Shown piece after piece: positions 1 to 8,467 of a stretch of DNA of 64,000 nucleotides. The stretch's first letter is position 1. The number at the start of each line of letters is the position of its first letter. A program made the position numbers and the translations under genes. A model generated the notes under the pieces. That model saw only the letters and a list, made by a program, of their open reading frames with translations, did no database searches and was not told the origin of the DNA. Where the stretch lies: the NCBI GenBank assembly GCA_947502305.1, contig CANMZA010000001.1:124001-188000 (forward strand), given 5' to 3'. The DNA comes from an uncultured Erythrobacter sp. Lineage in GTDB: Bacteria > Pseudomonadota > Alphaproteobacteria > Sphingomonadales > Sphingomonadaceae.

Positions 1-250
1 CTTCGCGTTTTCCGGTGATCCCTTCAAAATGGCGTTTGCCATCCGCAGCGGTGGGGAAGGCGAAAGTTGAGGTGAGGAAAATCGGCGCTTTGAGCGACCC
101 TTCTGAGAGAACTGGGTCAAAGCCGTGCCCCATCATCAGCGTTGATGGCTTGAGCGAGCGTCCGCCGATCTGTGTGCGCTCTGGCTTAGGCTTGCGGCGC
201 GGGGTTGGGGCGTCTGGTGCGGAATTCTGATCTACGGGGCCGTCCGTCAT
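1..250 (-). CDS. Trans-sulfuration PLP enzyme, cystathionine gamma-synthase/methionine gamma-lyase family (5' part only)
   Basis: Only the first 83 codons are in the window; the rest lies to the left. The N-terminus has a polar, Pro/Lys-rich stretch of about 35 residues followed by SLKPSTLMMGHGFDP and a PIFLTSTFAF segment. These are the start of the catalytic fold of Cys/Met-metabolism PLP enzymes, which cleave or form C-S bonds of cystathionine, homocysteine or methionine. The PLP lysine is outside the window, so the exact reaction cannot be assigned. The ATG is preceded by AGGAAGG at good spacing. A hairpin-rich leader lies upstream (listed separately), consistent with control by a sulfur metabolite. 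Family assignment is good; substrate is unknown. Confidence 0.75.
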   Translation of the reverse strand, partial: MTDGPVDQNSAPDAPTPRRKPKPERTQIGGRSLKPSTLMMGHGFDPVLSEGSLKAPIFLTSTFAFPTAADGKRHFEGITGKRE

Positions 251-345
251 TGCGGGGTCCTTCCTCATGTCGCTCCCAGGAAGGCAGGAGCCAAGTGAGG
301 AGCCCGAGGGGCACCCGCTTCTAACCTCCGCAGAAGCGCCTCTCC
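251..345 (-). promoter_or_regulatory. Structured 5' leader, candidate riboswitch or attenuator
   Basis: Reading on the minus strand there are three consecutive hairpins: a perfect 7-bp stem (316-322 with 332-338), a tight GCCC/GGGC stem (302-305 with 309-312), and GCTCC/GGAGC (272-276 with 287-291). The ribosome-binding site AGGAAGG (259-265) is exactly complementary to CCTTCCT (278-284), and that segment lies mostly inside the loop of the GCTCC/GGAGC hairpin. The two foldings are therefore largely exclusive, one freeing and one hiding the ribosome-binding site. A possible promoter (TTGCAC, then GATAAT) lies near 370-392. It does not match the SAM-I or SAM-II consensus as I remember them. Confidence 0.45.
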
Positions 346-485
346 CCCAAGGCTGTTGGATCGGGATTATCGCCAAGTAGTTACATGTGCAACTTCTTGT
401 TTTCCACTAGTCCAATCAAGCCGGCAGAGGAGCAGAGCCCCGGCGCCAAAGGCCCGGCAGAGCCAATGAAAACTGAGTTTTTCCG

Positions 486-1925
486 CTAAACCAAAACCGC
501 CATTCCCCAAACCGCGCCCACGATCAGGAAAACGCCGAGCACGTCGAGCACAAAACCTGCGCCCACCATGCGCTCGATTCGAATGCGTTCAGTGCTCCAT
601 GCGATGGCGTTAGGACCGGTGCCAGCGGGCAGCATAAAGCCCCAGCTGGCGGCAAGCGCGGCGGGCATGGCAAGCAGTAGCGGATCAGCGCCCAGCGCCA
701 CAATAAGCGCCGCGATAACCGGAATGATCCCTGTGGCAGTCGCAACGTTGCTGGCAAATTCGGTGATGACGATAATCATTGCGACAACGCATAGCGCCAC
801 GACGAACAGCGGAAGGTTTTCGAGCGGCAGCAAAGCCTCACCCAGCCATGTTGCAAGACCCGAAGCCTGCATCCCCGCCGCCAGTGCCAAGCCGCCGCCA
901 AACATCATAATCACCCCCCACGGCGCGCGATTGGCTTCTTTCCAATTAAGCAAGGGGCGGCCCGTTCCATCGGGGAGGATAAACAATAAGAGGCTGGCCA
1001 GAATGGCGATCGTCCCATTGGTCCACGATCCCTCTGGCAGAAATGGCCGTACCCACCCGACGCTCATCCACGCCAAGAATGTGAGCGCAACGATAGGGAT
1101 CAGCCGCTTTTCCGCGCTGCTCCAAGCATTATGGGTTTCAATTGCGCTGCGGGCGGCTGCGACGTCGAAAGGGTGCTGCGCGACGCGCTGAAACTTGGCG
1201 ATGATCAAAGCGGCCAGTGGGACGCCGACAATGACAATCGGCAAACCGAACAATGTCCATTGGGCAAAGGTGATCTCCATCCCAATCATCGTGTCGAGTA
1301 GGCCCACAGCAATGGCGTTGGTGGGTGAACCGACAATTGTACCAAGCCCGCCGATGGAAGCAGCAAAAGCGATCCCCATTGGCAGAGCGCCGGAAAGCCC
1401 TGCGGTCCTATCCGGCACTTCGGCCGTTGAGGCCGCGCTGGCAGGCACACTCTCACCGCCGGCAAGCACTGCCAACGCCATTGGCATCATGATCAGCGCG
1501 GTCGATGTGTTCGAGATCAACATGGAAAGCAGCGCCGCTGAGATCATGAAAGCCAGCAGCAAGCGCGTCTGTCCGCCCCCACTGCCGACAAGCCGCAGGA
1601 TCGCGAGGCTCAATCTCTTGTGCAATCCCGTCCGCTCAATCGCCAAGGCCAAAAATGCACCGCCAAGCAGCAGGAACAGGATCGGCGAATAATAGGTGCT
1701 GGCAACGGTTTTGGCACTGGACACGCCGCTAAAGGGGAGGATGACAAAGGGCAGCAGCGCCGTCGCAGTCAGCGGTATGGCTTCTGTCATCCACCAAGCG
1801 GCCATCCACACGACCAGTCCCGCGACCAGCCACCCTTCTGCGCTCATCCCGGTGGGCGGCGCGGTGAAGACCGTGAGGGCAAAGACAAGCGGGCCAAAGA
1901 AGAGCCCAATTCGGCGCGCCGTCAT
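486..1925 (-). CDS. DASS-family (SLC13-type) anion/dicarboxylate symporter
   Basis: This is an inner-membrane protein of 479 residues with about a dozen hydrophobic segments. Serine/threonine/asparagine-rich re-entrant motifs typical of divalent anion:sodium symporters are visible: SNTSTALIMMPMALA in the first half and ASNVATATGIIPVIAAL in the second, plus GSPTNAIAVG and PAGTGPNAIAWS. It would import C4-dicarboxylates, sulfate or similar anions using sodium; the substrate cannot be read from the sequence. The frame stays open for 68 more codons upstream, but the ATG at 1925 fits the family's length and N-terminus and has AGAGGGGG upstream. It is divergent from the GNAT gene. Confidence 0.85.
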   Translation of the reverse strand: MTARRIGLFFGPLVFALTVFTAPPTGMSAEGWLVAGLVVWMAAWWMTEAIPLTATALLPFVILPFSGVSSAKTVASTYYSPILFLLLGGAFLALAIERTGLHKRLSLAILRLVGSGGGQTRLLLAFMISAALLSMLISNTSTALIMMPMALAVLAGGESVPASAASTAEVPDRTAGLSGALPMGIAFAASIGGLGTIVGSPTNAIAVGLLDTMIGMEITFAQWTLFGLPIVIVGVPLAALIIAKFQRVAQHPFDVAAARSAIETHNAWSSAEKRLIPIVALTFLAWMSVGWVRPFLPEGSWTNGTIAILASLLLFILPDGTGRPLLNWKEANRAPWGVIMMFGGGLALAAGMQASGLATWLGEALLPLENLPLFVVALCVVAMIIVITEFASNVATATGIIPVIAALIVALGADPLLLAMPAALAASWGFMLPAGTGPNAIAWSTERIRIERMVGAGFVLDVLGVFLIVGAVWGMAVLV

Positions 1926-2055
1926 TCTGCAAGACCCCCTCTTGGCTCGCCCATTTTGGCGACCATCTACGCGGCACACTGCCATTATGACCGGCCAGCG
2001 CAAGGCGTTGCCGCATGCTAGGCGATTTTTCTGTTTGGCGTGATACACTGCGTGA

Positions 2056-2700
2056 ATGATCACCAAGCACCCAATTGCCCCTATTGCCGCGAACGGCGCG
2101 GCGGACCATTCGACAAAAGCGATAGCCACGACATTGGCGCGCGCGTTTCAAGACGATCCCGCATTGGCTTGGATCATCCCCGATCCTGAAAGACGCCGCA
2201 AAGTTCTGCCGCGCTTCTTTGCGATTATGGCGCAGCAGTCTTTTCGTCACGGCGAAGTGCTGGGGTCAGCCCCAGAAACAGGGGAGGGCGCAGCAACAGG
2301 AACGGCGCATCACGCGGCGGCCCTATGGTATCCGCCCGGCGAAGTGCGAGACGGCGCGCTCCAATCTTTGCAGGACAATCTGCGCTTGCTTGGCGTGTTT
2401 GGCGCATCCTTGCCGCGCGGTTTGAAAGTCGCTGAGGCCATGTATGCGCGGCATCCCGATCCGCAGAGGTTTTTCTATTTGCGCTATGTCGGCGTCGCGC
2501 CGGAGGCTCAGGGCAAAGGGTGGGGCGGCGCAATTATCCGCGCTGGGATTGAGCGAGCCGCTGAACAGGGGCTAGGCGTGCTGCTTGAAACGGCAACGCC
2601 GGCCAATGTCCCAATCTACACGCGGCTGGGTTTTGAAATTTCAGAAGAATGGCAAGTGCCGGGCGGCGGACCGAAATTTTGGACCATGATCAGGCCGTGA
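2056..2700 (+). CDS. GNAT-family N-acetyltransferase
   Basis: A 214-residue cytosolic acetyltransferase that uses acetyl-CoA. The C-terminal half holds the acetyl-CoA-binding core: a beta-strand LRYVGVAPEAQGKGWGGAI with the Q/R-x-x-G-x-G/A loop, followed by ATPANVPIYTRLGFE, the typical end of the fold. The N-terminal 60 residues (TTLARAFQDDPALAWIIPD) resemble GNAT proteins acting on small molecules or drugs. The acceptor is unknown. It starts 130 bp from the divergent transporter and is followed by the convergent DUF547 gene. Confidence 0.85.
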   Translation: MITKHPIAPIAANGAADHSTKAIATTLARAFQDDPALAWIIPDPERRRKVLPRFFAIMAQQSFRHGEVLGSAPETGEGAATGTAHHAAALWYPPGEVRDGALQSLQDNLRLLGVFGASLPRGLKVAEAMYARHPDPQRFFYLRYVGVAPEAQGKGWGGAIIRAGIERAAEQGLGVLLETATPANVPIYTRLGFEISEEWQVPGGGPKFWTMIRP

Positions 2701-2733
2701 CCTGATCCTGAGCCGCCCGGCAATTTTGACGGC

Positions 2734-3960
2734 TTACTCGACCTCAGGCGGCGCTTCGTCTTGCGAATAATCGCCATCGCCATAGATCACCATGCCGCTG
2801 CGGATACCGCGTGAGCGGGCACGGCGCAGTTTTTCGGCGCGTTCTTGCATCAGGCGCTGAATGGCGAGATTGGGGCGATTGCGAACCGGCATTGCGTCGG
2901 AAAGGCCGGTGCTGGCACTGCATGATCCGCCGCATTCAATCGACGTGAGCGGGACAAGCAACATCTGGCTCTCACCACGCGCCAAATCGGCCAGATCGTT
3001 TTCGAGGCGTTTATACGCAACCTCGGGCGTCTCGCTGATCAATTCGCGCACATCATCGCGGGCATATTGTGTCAAATGCGCGCGCAAGACGTCGGTGTCT
3101 GAGAAATAGAACCGCGCTGCTTCATCATAAATCGGGCTCACCCGCAGGGCGCCGCCCCATCTTTCAATGCCGCGCAGGGAACTTACAAACTCCTCCGCTG
3201 ACAAAGCGAGCAGCGCGTCAACATTGCCGCCCGTATAGGCAAGGCGCTGTATTGACGGGCCGCCGATTGCCCCGCGCCAGAAGCCATACATAACCTTTGG
3301 GTCGCGCCAATTGGCATAGACGATCCCTTCGCGAATATCGCGCGGTGACAGCGCGACGCCGCCCACATTAACCAATTTCGTATCATCAAGCGATACGCCA
3401 TCTTCGCCGATTTCGCTCAGCGGATATTCGGCCGCGAGCGCTTCGATCATTGCGACATTGTGGAGGTTGATCCAAAAGGCCAACTGCTCATTGCGCGGGA
3501 TGGCAGACAGGTCGAGGTCGGAACCGATGCGTTCAAGATCGGCGCGATATTCCGTGATAGATTGCCGAATTTGCGGCGTTAGGAAGGAAAATGCGACCCG
3601 GTTCCCTTCGAGGCGATAGCGGGATTCGTGGCCGAAAATTCGCCGTGTCCCCGTCAGCGGATCAACCCGCGGCGCGCCTTGGCGGATGGAGGGGCCCATT
3701 GGCACCACAAACCATCCGAGCGCCTCGTCCCAATGCTGATAATCGATCCGATGTTCGCGGCGTTCCGCAGCCGGGGCAAATTGCGCGAAAGCCGCCGGCA
3801 TTGAGCCGACCGAATTAGGCGATTGGTTCTGGATCGAACTTGAACTTGCCGGCACAGCGAGCGGCGCACTTTCTGCGGCAAGCGGGGCACTAAGCCCAGT
3901 TGCAGCGAGCAAAAGGGCGGCCGGATAAAGGCGGCGATTGGATGTAAAGCGAGGCGTCAT
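2734..3960 (-). CDS. DUF547 secreted protein, copy 1
   Basis: 408 residues with a Sec signal peptide (NRRLYPAALLLAATG then PLAAES near residue 30), so periplasmic or outer-membrane associated. The DUF547 core spans about residues 70-300 and carries the family signature RNEQLAFWINLHNVAMIEA and YGFWRGAIGGPS. The biochemical role of DUF547 is not established. This is the most diverged of three adjacent paralogues: it has an extra cysteine-containing stretch near residue 343 (IECGGSCSAS) absent from the other two, and its C-terminal tail is VIYGDGDYSQDE rather than the FSNI-LPGDP tail. The upstream gap of 98 bp shows no clear terminator. Confidence 0.85.
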   Translation of the reverse strand: MTPRFTSNRRLYPAALLLAATGLSAPLAAESAPLAVPASSSSIQNQSPNSVGSMPAAFAQFAPAAERREHRIDYQHWDEALGWFVVPMGPSIRQGAPRVDPLTGTRRIFGHESRYRLEGNRVAFSFLTPQIRQSITEYRADLERIGSDLDLSAIPRNEQLAFWINLHNVAMIEALAAEYPLSEIGEDGVSLDDTKLVNVGGVALSPRDIREGIVYANWRDPKVMYGFWRGAIGGPSIQRLAYTGGNVDALLALSAEEFVSSLRGIERWGGALRVSPIYDEAARFYFSDTDVLRAHLTQYARDDVRELISETPEVAYKRLENDLADLARGESQMLLVPLTSIECGGSCSASTGLSDAMPVRNRPNLAIQRLMQERAEKLRRARSRGIRSGMVIYGDGDYSQDEAPPEVE

Positions 3961-4058
3961 ATTATGTCTCCCACGTAAACAAAATTCCGTCCAACATCTT
4001 GCGTAACATTGTGTTTCTCAATGGGAGATGAACGGCCCACTATGCTTGTTTGCCCGCT

Positions 4059-5237
4059 TTACTCGACGGCGTTCTTGTTCGGAGGATCGCCGGGCAGATC
4101 AATGTTGGAAAAGATGACCGTCCCGCGCCGTGTATCTTCGCGCAATTCCAAAAGTTGTAGTTTGCGCGCACGCTGAGAGAGCAACTGCGCCGCGCCAACC
4201 GTCAGCCCGGGACGGCTTGCCGCGAGGTAATTTGCCCCGCGAGAACCGCCCGACAGATCGGCAATATCCCATTCGCGAATAGCGGCGCGGACAAAGGTGG
4301 TTTGCCCCAATATCTCAGTGACGTCCGCATTCGCATATTCGGCGATATGTTCGCGCACATCGGCATCGAAGTTGGGGAAGTAAAAGCGGCCTGTGTCCTC
4401 ATATAATGTTGAAATATCGAGGTTGTCCCCGCTCTTTTGTGTTCCTCTTAGAGAATTGACGAAATCCTCCGCCGCGCGGTCTAGCAGAGAACTGACATTG
4501 CTGCCGGTAAAGGCGTCGCGCTCTAGCGACGGGCTGCCGATCTCCCCGCGCCAAAAACCATAGATCACCTTGGGATTGCGCCAGTTGGCAAACACAATCT
4601 TCTCACGAATATCGCGCAAACTCATGGCGACGCCTGCAACCGTGATAAACTTCGCCTCGTCCAAAGGGACGCCGTCTAACTCAATCTCGCGTGGTTGACG
4701 TACCGGCCAATCGAGCGCGATCTGTTCCACCATCGCGGCATTGTGCAGGTTCAGCCAATATGCGAGCTGCTCATTGCGCGGCAGGGATGAGATATCGAGC
4801 GTATCGGCCACGCCTTGTAAATCGAGCCGGTATTCTGAAAGACCCGCGATTGCAGGCGTATCCAGAAAGGAAAATCCAACCATTGTGCCTTCTAAACGGT
4901 AACGGGAATTGTGCCCTTGCTGCCTGCGCGTGCCTAAGACTGGGGTCGCTGGGCGCGCGGTTTCGCGGGTGGGCGGCCCCATCGAAATCACGAGATTCTT
5001 GAGCGCGAAATCCCAGAAACCAAAATCAATCCGGTGGCGGATCGGATCGGTTGTCGGAGTGAAAATGGCAAAAGGGTTGCTGGCGGCGGCGCCCGTTCCA
5101 GCAACGGTTTCAGCAGCGACAGGCTCTTCACTAGAGATTCTGAGCTCTGCCGAAGCGCCATGATCCTGAGCGAGCGCGCCGCCATGTGCCGCAATCACAG
5201 CGGCAAGACCGCAAATTTGAACAAGAGCGCCGCGCAT
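4059..5237 (-). CDS. DUF547 secreted protein, copy 2
   Basis: 392 residues with an N-terminal signal peptide ending near AHGGALAQD. The DUF547 region includes RNEQLAYWLNLHNAAMVEQ and YGFWRGEIGSPS. It shares with copy 3 the conserved end FSNIDLPGDP, the RRQQGHNSRYRLEGT block, and near-identical middle segments (LRDIREKIVFANWRNPK). This indicates recent tandem duplication. The function is unknown. The ATG at 5237 is preceded by GGAAGAG. Confidence 0.85.
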   Translation of the reverse strand: MRGALVQICGLAAVIAAHGGALAQDHGASAELRISSEEPVAAETVAGTGAAASNPFAIFTPTTDPIRHRIDFGFWDFALKNLVISMGPPTRETARPATPVLGTRRQQGHNSRYRLEGTMVGFSFLDTPAIAGLSEYRLDLQGVADTLDISSLPRNEQLAYWLNLHNAAMVEQIALDWPVRQPREIELDGVPLDEAKFITVAGVAMSLRDIREKIVFANWRNPKVIYGFWRGEIGSPSLERDAFTGSNVSSLLDRAAEDFVNSLRGTQKSGDNLDISTLYEDTGRFYFPNFDADVREHIAEYANADVTEILGQTTFVRAAIREWDIADLSGGSRGANYLAASRPGLTVGAAQLLSQRARKLQLLELREDTRRGTVIFSNIDLPGDPPNKNAVE

Positions 5238-5347
5238 AGTCTCTTCCTTTTGGGGCTTCTTCTGAGGGTTTTTCCCTGAGGATTCGGCTCAAAATGACGC
5301 AAACACTCTGACTATTCAACAAGAAGCGTAATCTGGTGTGCCCACGA

Positions 5348-5383
5348 AAAAGCCCGCCAAGACCGAAAGGTCTTGGCGGGCTT
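5348..5383 (-). terminator. Rho-independent terminator of DUF547 copy 3
   Basis: A perfect 16-bp stem (5348-5363 with 5368-5383) with a four-base loop is followed on the minus strand by a short T run. It lies 25 bases after the stop codon at 5409 and separates copy 3 from copy 2, so the two are probably separate transcription units. Confidence 0.92.
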
Positions 5384-5408
5384 TGTCTTAGCGGTTGATT
5401 GCTGCCGC

Positions 5409-6566
5409 TTATTCCACTTCGTCGTTTTCTGGATCACCGGGCAATTGAATATTGCTGAAGGTGACAGTGCCGGTCCGTCCTTCGCGGATGATCCGCTGGA
5501 ATTTCTGCTCACGCTGTTGCAGCAGGCGCGCCATGCTTTGCGGCATGCGGAAGCTGTAAGAATTGCCATCGGCTGAGGTGACATTCGAATAGGTCGGCTC
5601 TCGCACGCCCCCGGCCAAATCGGCAATGTCATATTCCCGCACATTGGCATCGATTGATGTCGTTGCTGCGAGCAAGGCGGCGGTGTCTTCATTGGCAAAT
5701 TGCGCCAAATGTGCGCGAAGATCGCTGTCAAAATCCGCAAAGTAGAACGGTGCCACTTCTTCGAACAATTCCGAGACATCCAACGTGTCACCGCTTTGCT
5801 GAGTGCCGCGAAGTGAATTCACAAAATCGCGCGCGCCGCGGTCCAGCAGGCGAGAGACATTGTCAGCATTGAACGCCTCACGCTGGATTGACGGTCCGCC
5901 AATTTCGCCGCGCCAAAAGCCGTAAATCACACGGGGGTCGCGCCAGTTGGCAAATACGATCTTCTCACGAATATCACGCGGGGAAAGTGCGATCCCTTCC
6001 ACGGTGATGAAACGCGCATCGTCAAGCGGGACGCCGCCGATTTCAATCTCGCGCGGCTGGCGCACTGGCCAGTTATTGGCGATCTGCTCAATCATCGCGA
6101 CGTTATGCAGGTTGATCCAATAAGCGAGCTGCTCATTGCGGCTGAGCGCTTGAATATCGACGATGCTGGCGGTGTTTTCAAGATCCTGACGATATTCGGT
6201 GAAGCTGGCGATCACATCACTGTCGAGGAACGTGAACATGACCCGCGTGCCTTCGAGCCGGTAGCGCGAAATATGGCCATATTGACGGCGCGTGCCGAGC
6301 CCAGGGGTCGGGCGGCCAGCGGTTTCGCGCAGAGAGGGGCCCATTGAGATCACGATGTTGCTCATCGCTTCATCCCAGATCGAATAGTCGATGCCGTCTT
6401 GATTGGGCGTGTCGCTTGGGGTGAATGTCGCGAAGGCTGGGTCGCTTGCAGGCGTGTTTTGCGCCGCAGCAGGGGCGGAGCCTAGCGCAAGAGCAGACGC
6501 TGCAGTCAGCAAGACTGAGGGCAAAAATGCGGATTTGCGAGAGGTTTTTGCCTGAAGTCGATTCAT
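5409..6566 (-). CDS. DUF547 secreted protein, copy 3
   Basis: 385 residues with a signal peptide (SVLLTAASALALG then APAAAQN). It contains the DUF547 signature RNEQLAYWINLHNVAMIEQ and YGFWRGEIGGPS. It is clearly closer to copy 2 than to copy 1, sharing the FSNIQLPGDP tail and the RRQYGHISRYRLEGT block. It is the promoter-proximal gene of the trio; an unusually stable hairpin lies 90-157 bp upstream of its start and may be part of its leader. Its biochemical function is unknown. Confidence 0.85.
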   Translation of the reverse strand: MNRLQAKTSRKSAFLPSVLLTAASALALGSAPAAAQNTPASDPAFATFTPSDTPNQDGIDYSIWDEAMSNIVISMGPSLRETAGRPTPGLGTRRQYGHISRYRLEGTRVMFTFLDSDVIASFTEYRQDLENTASIVDIQALSRNEQLAYWINLHNVAMIEQIANNWPVRQPREIEIGGVPLDDARFITVEGIALSPRDIREKIVFANWRDPRVIYGFWRGEIGGPSIQREAFNADNVSRLLDRGARDFVNSLRGTQQSGDTLDVSELFEEVAPFYFADFDSDLRAHLAQFANEDTAALLAATTSIDANVREYDIADLAGGVREPTYSNVTSADGNSYSFRMPQSMARLLQQREQKFQRIIREGRTGTVTFSNIQLPGDPENDEVE

Positions 6567-6655
6567 ATCTTGCTGTCCTTCTATTCAGAGCGGCTCCTTA
6601 TCAAAGGAGCCAAAAGAGATGCGGCCATTCGAGAAGGCCTTTGGGGCGTTAGTCA

Positions 6656-6723
6656 GAGGCGCGGACCTGATCCAATGGGGGAATACTCTGGCGGGTGTCA
6701 GAGCGAGGATCGGTCCGCGCCTC
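6656..6723. other. 68-nt two-tiered hairpin, candidate structured RNA
   Basis: The outer stem pairs 6656-6667 with 6712-6723 (12 bp, perfect). A single bulged T follows, then 5 more pairs (6669-6673 with 6707-6711). Inside the loop is a second 5-bp stem (6686-6690 with 6699-6703). Neither strand has a T run after it, so it is not an ordinary terminator. On the minus strand it would sit in the 5' leader of DUF547 copy 3, or it could be a free small RNA. Confidence 0.5.
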
Positions 6724-6945
6724 GTCGTTTAGTGTATAGATCGTCTTACGTTACGTTTGTTCCCGCCAATCGGACGCGGTGTGTTATTAGTCGAATACAC
6801 TTGTCGTTCGTCGGGTGTCATTGTGGTTCATGATGCGGATGCAGCGGGCTTGTGTGTCGTTAGTCTGCGCAGGCCGAGAATTCTTAGCGCAAGGTTGAGC
6901 AATTTTTTCAGCGCCGAGCGGACCACTTCGAAAACCTTAGCAAAG

Positions 6946-6980
6946 AAAAAGCGAGCTGCCCCGAAGGGCGCTCGCTCTTA
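6946..6980 (-). terminator. Rho-independent terminator of infC
   Basis: On the minus strand, AGCGAGC-GCCC and GGGC-a-GCTCGCT pair around a TTCG tetraloop, followed by a TTTTTC run. It lies just past the infC stop codon, so infC transcription ends here rather than continuing into rpmI-rplT, which are not adjacent. Confidence 0.88.
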
Positions 6981-7001
6981 ATCTTTCGAACCGGGTTGGC
7001 T

Positions 7002-7544
7002 TTACTTTGGTGAAAGCACCATCAGCATTTGCCGACCTTCAAGGCGGGGAAATGCTTCGATCTTGGCAGTCTCTGCCATGTCGTCCTGCACCCGTTTCAG
7101 CAGATCCATGCCGAGGTGCTGGTGCGCCATTTCGCGTCCGCGAAAGCGCAAAGTCACTTTGACCTTGTCACCATTGTCGATGAACTTGTTCACGTTCCGC
7201 ATCTTCACGTCATAATCATGCGTGTCGATATTGGGCCGCATTTTGACTTCTTTGATGTCCTGCGTCTTTTGCGATTTGCGCGCGGCATTGGCCTTTTTCT
7301 GCGCTTCAAACCGGTATTTGCCGACATCGAGATATTTGCACACAGGCGGGTCCGCATTCGGGGACACTTCGACGAGGTTCAGGCCTTTTTCATTGGCCTG
7401 CTCCATCGCTTCGCGGGTGAACATTACGCCAAGATTCTCGCCCTCGTCATCAATGACGCGAACTTTGGGAACTTGGATGAGATTATCGAAGCGAGGGCCG
7501 CTTTTAACGGGCGGGGCCATCGAACGCCGAGGTGGACGGGCTAT
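7002..7544 (-). CDS. infC: Translation initiation factor IF-3, probably with an AUA start codon
   Basis: IF-3 binds the 30S subunit, keeps it apart from 50S and checks initiator tRNA and start-codon pairing. The N-domain ([34 protein letters not shown]) and C-domain ([27 protein letters not shown]) are complete. The first ATG (7520) has no ribosome-binding site. Eight codons upstream in frame, an ATA at 7544-7542 follows AGGAG at a 6-base spacing. Rare AUU/AUC/AUA-class starts are a known IF-3 trait that lets the protein repress its own mRNA, so AUA is the likely start, giving 180 residues. With the ATG it would be 172 residues. A terminator follows. Confidence 0.93.
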   Translation of the reverse strand: MARPPRRSMAPPVKSGPRFDNLIQVPKVRVIDDEGENLGVMFTREAMEQANEKGLNLVEVSPNADPPVCKYLDVGKYRFEAQKKANAARKSQKTQDIKEVKMRPNIDTHDYDVKMRNVNKFIDNGDKVKVTLRFRGREMAHQHLGMDLLKRVQDDMAETAKIEAFPRLEGRQMLMVLSPK

Positions 7545-7622
7545 TGTGTTCTCCTGTGGTAGCCTGCGAGTCTTTTGCTAGGCGCTATGTAGGTATTTTA
7601 GCGGCGAAAGACCAGATGAGTC

Positions 7623-8327
7623 TCAAGCTGCTGCGCGATAAAGCGGAAATGTGACCAATTTACCCTTTGCTGGCAACACAGCATCGATGCGGCTTGCTGG
7701 GCTCAGCGCCTTCAATATCTCTGGCGCGCCCGCATCCATGCCGCCTGTATAAGCGCCAAAGGCGGGCAGGATCATCCGCTGCGTTTTTGCAGAATGACTT
7801 ATCACTGCGCATGGCCGGGCGATGTGACGGTTTCTGACCTGAACGCGCATTTTCGGGTGGTAATGGCCAGACATTTCCGCGCGGGTTTCGCCCGATTTGG
7901 CTTCATGGCGAAGGATGATGCCGTTCACCTCCATCTCTTTTTCAATCTGAGCCCCAAATGCGCGGTCCATATGTTCATCGTGATTGCCAGTGATCCAGAT
8001 CCAATCGAGCGAGCGAGTCATCGCCTCCAACATCCCGCTGGCATAGGGATCCAGACGGCTGCCACCGGCATCATCGTGGAAATTGTCTCCCAATGTGATC
8101 ACGCGCCGCGCGCCGGTTGCCTTTATGGCATCGGCAATCCGCTCCAAGGTTTCGCGGCTGTCATAAGGCGGAAGCATTTGGCCGTGCTGCGCATACCAAC
8201 TGCCTTTTTCCAGGTGCAGATCCGTCACCAGCAATGCCCGTTCGCGCGGCCAATAAAGGGCGCTGGATTTGGTGAGAAGGAACTCCTCTCCAAAAAATTC
8301 AAGCGGGGCGAACGAAACGGGAACCAT
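7623..8327 (-). CDS. pdeM: Ligase-associated DNA-damage-response endonuclease PdeM (metallophosphoesterase)
   Basis: 234 residues of the calcineurin-like metallophosphoesterase fold. Metal-binding motifs appear in order: DLHLEKG (D-x-H), GDNFHDD, GNHDE, and SGHYHPK. The pattern with LEKGSWYA is that of PdeM, which usually sits with a ligase-associated helicase and an ATP-dependent ligase in DNA repair operons. Here no such partner is in view: neighbours are infC and hemF, so it is unlinked within the window. It acts in the cytosol on nucleic acid ends; the exact substrate is not read from the sequence. Confidence 0.85.
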   Translation of the reverse strand: MVPVSFAPLEFFGEEFLLTKSSALYWPRERALLVTDLHLEKGSWYAQHGQMLPPYDSRETLERIADAIKATGARRVITLGDNFHDDAGGSRLDPYASGMLEAMTRSLDWIWITGNHDEHMDRAFGAQIEKEMEVNGIILRHEAKSGETRAEMSGHYHPKMRVQVRNRHIARPCAVISHSAKTQRMILPAFGAYTGGMDAGAPEILKALSPASRIDAVLPAKGKLVTFPLYRAAA

Positions 8328-8467
8328 CTACTGCATGTGACGGTGCTGGTGCGGTTTGGCAAGGGGAGTTGATTGTGATGGCGCTCCGCAGGTTCACGCT
8401 GTCAATTCTCGTTGACACGTCGACTGTATTGTTCATGGTCATCGCAGTTTAGACGGGGATCGATTGA

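Larger units (their letters stand above)
6567..7001. other. Intergenic region between DUF547 copy 3 and infC
   Basis: 435 bp with no convincing gene. It contains the stable hairpin at 6656-6723 and the infC terminator at 6946-6980, both listed separately. The short open frames here have no ribosome-binding site or recognisable product. Confidence 0.6.

Noticed and set aside
251..345. Known SAM-I or SAM-II riboswitch upstream of the PLP gene
   Set aside because: The conserved core sequences as I recall them are not present, so I only call a structured leader.
568..1191. 207-codon plus-strand open frame inside the transporter gene
   Set aside because: It is an antisense shadow of the well-supported DASS transporter, with no ribosome-binding site or family resemblance.
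7029..7562. 177-codon plus-strand frame over infC
   Set aside because: It is the complement of IF-3 and has no independent support.
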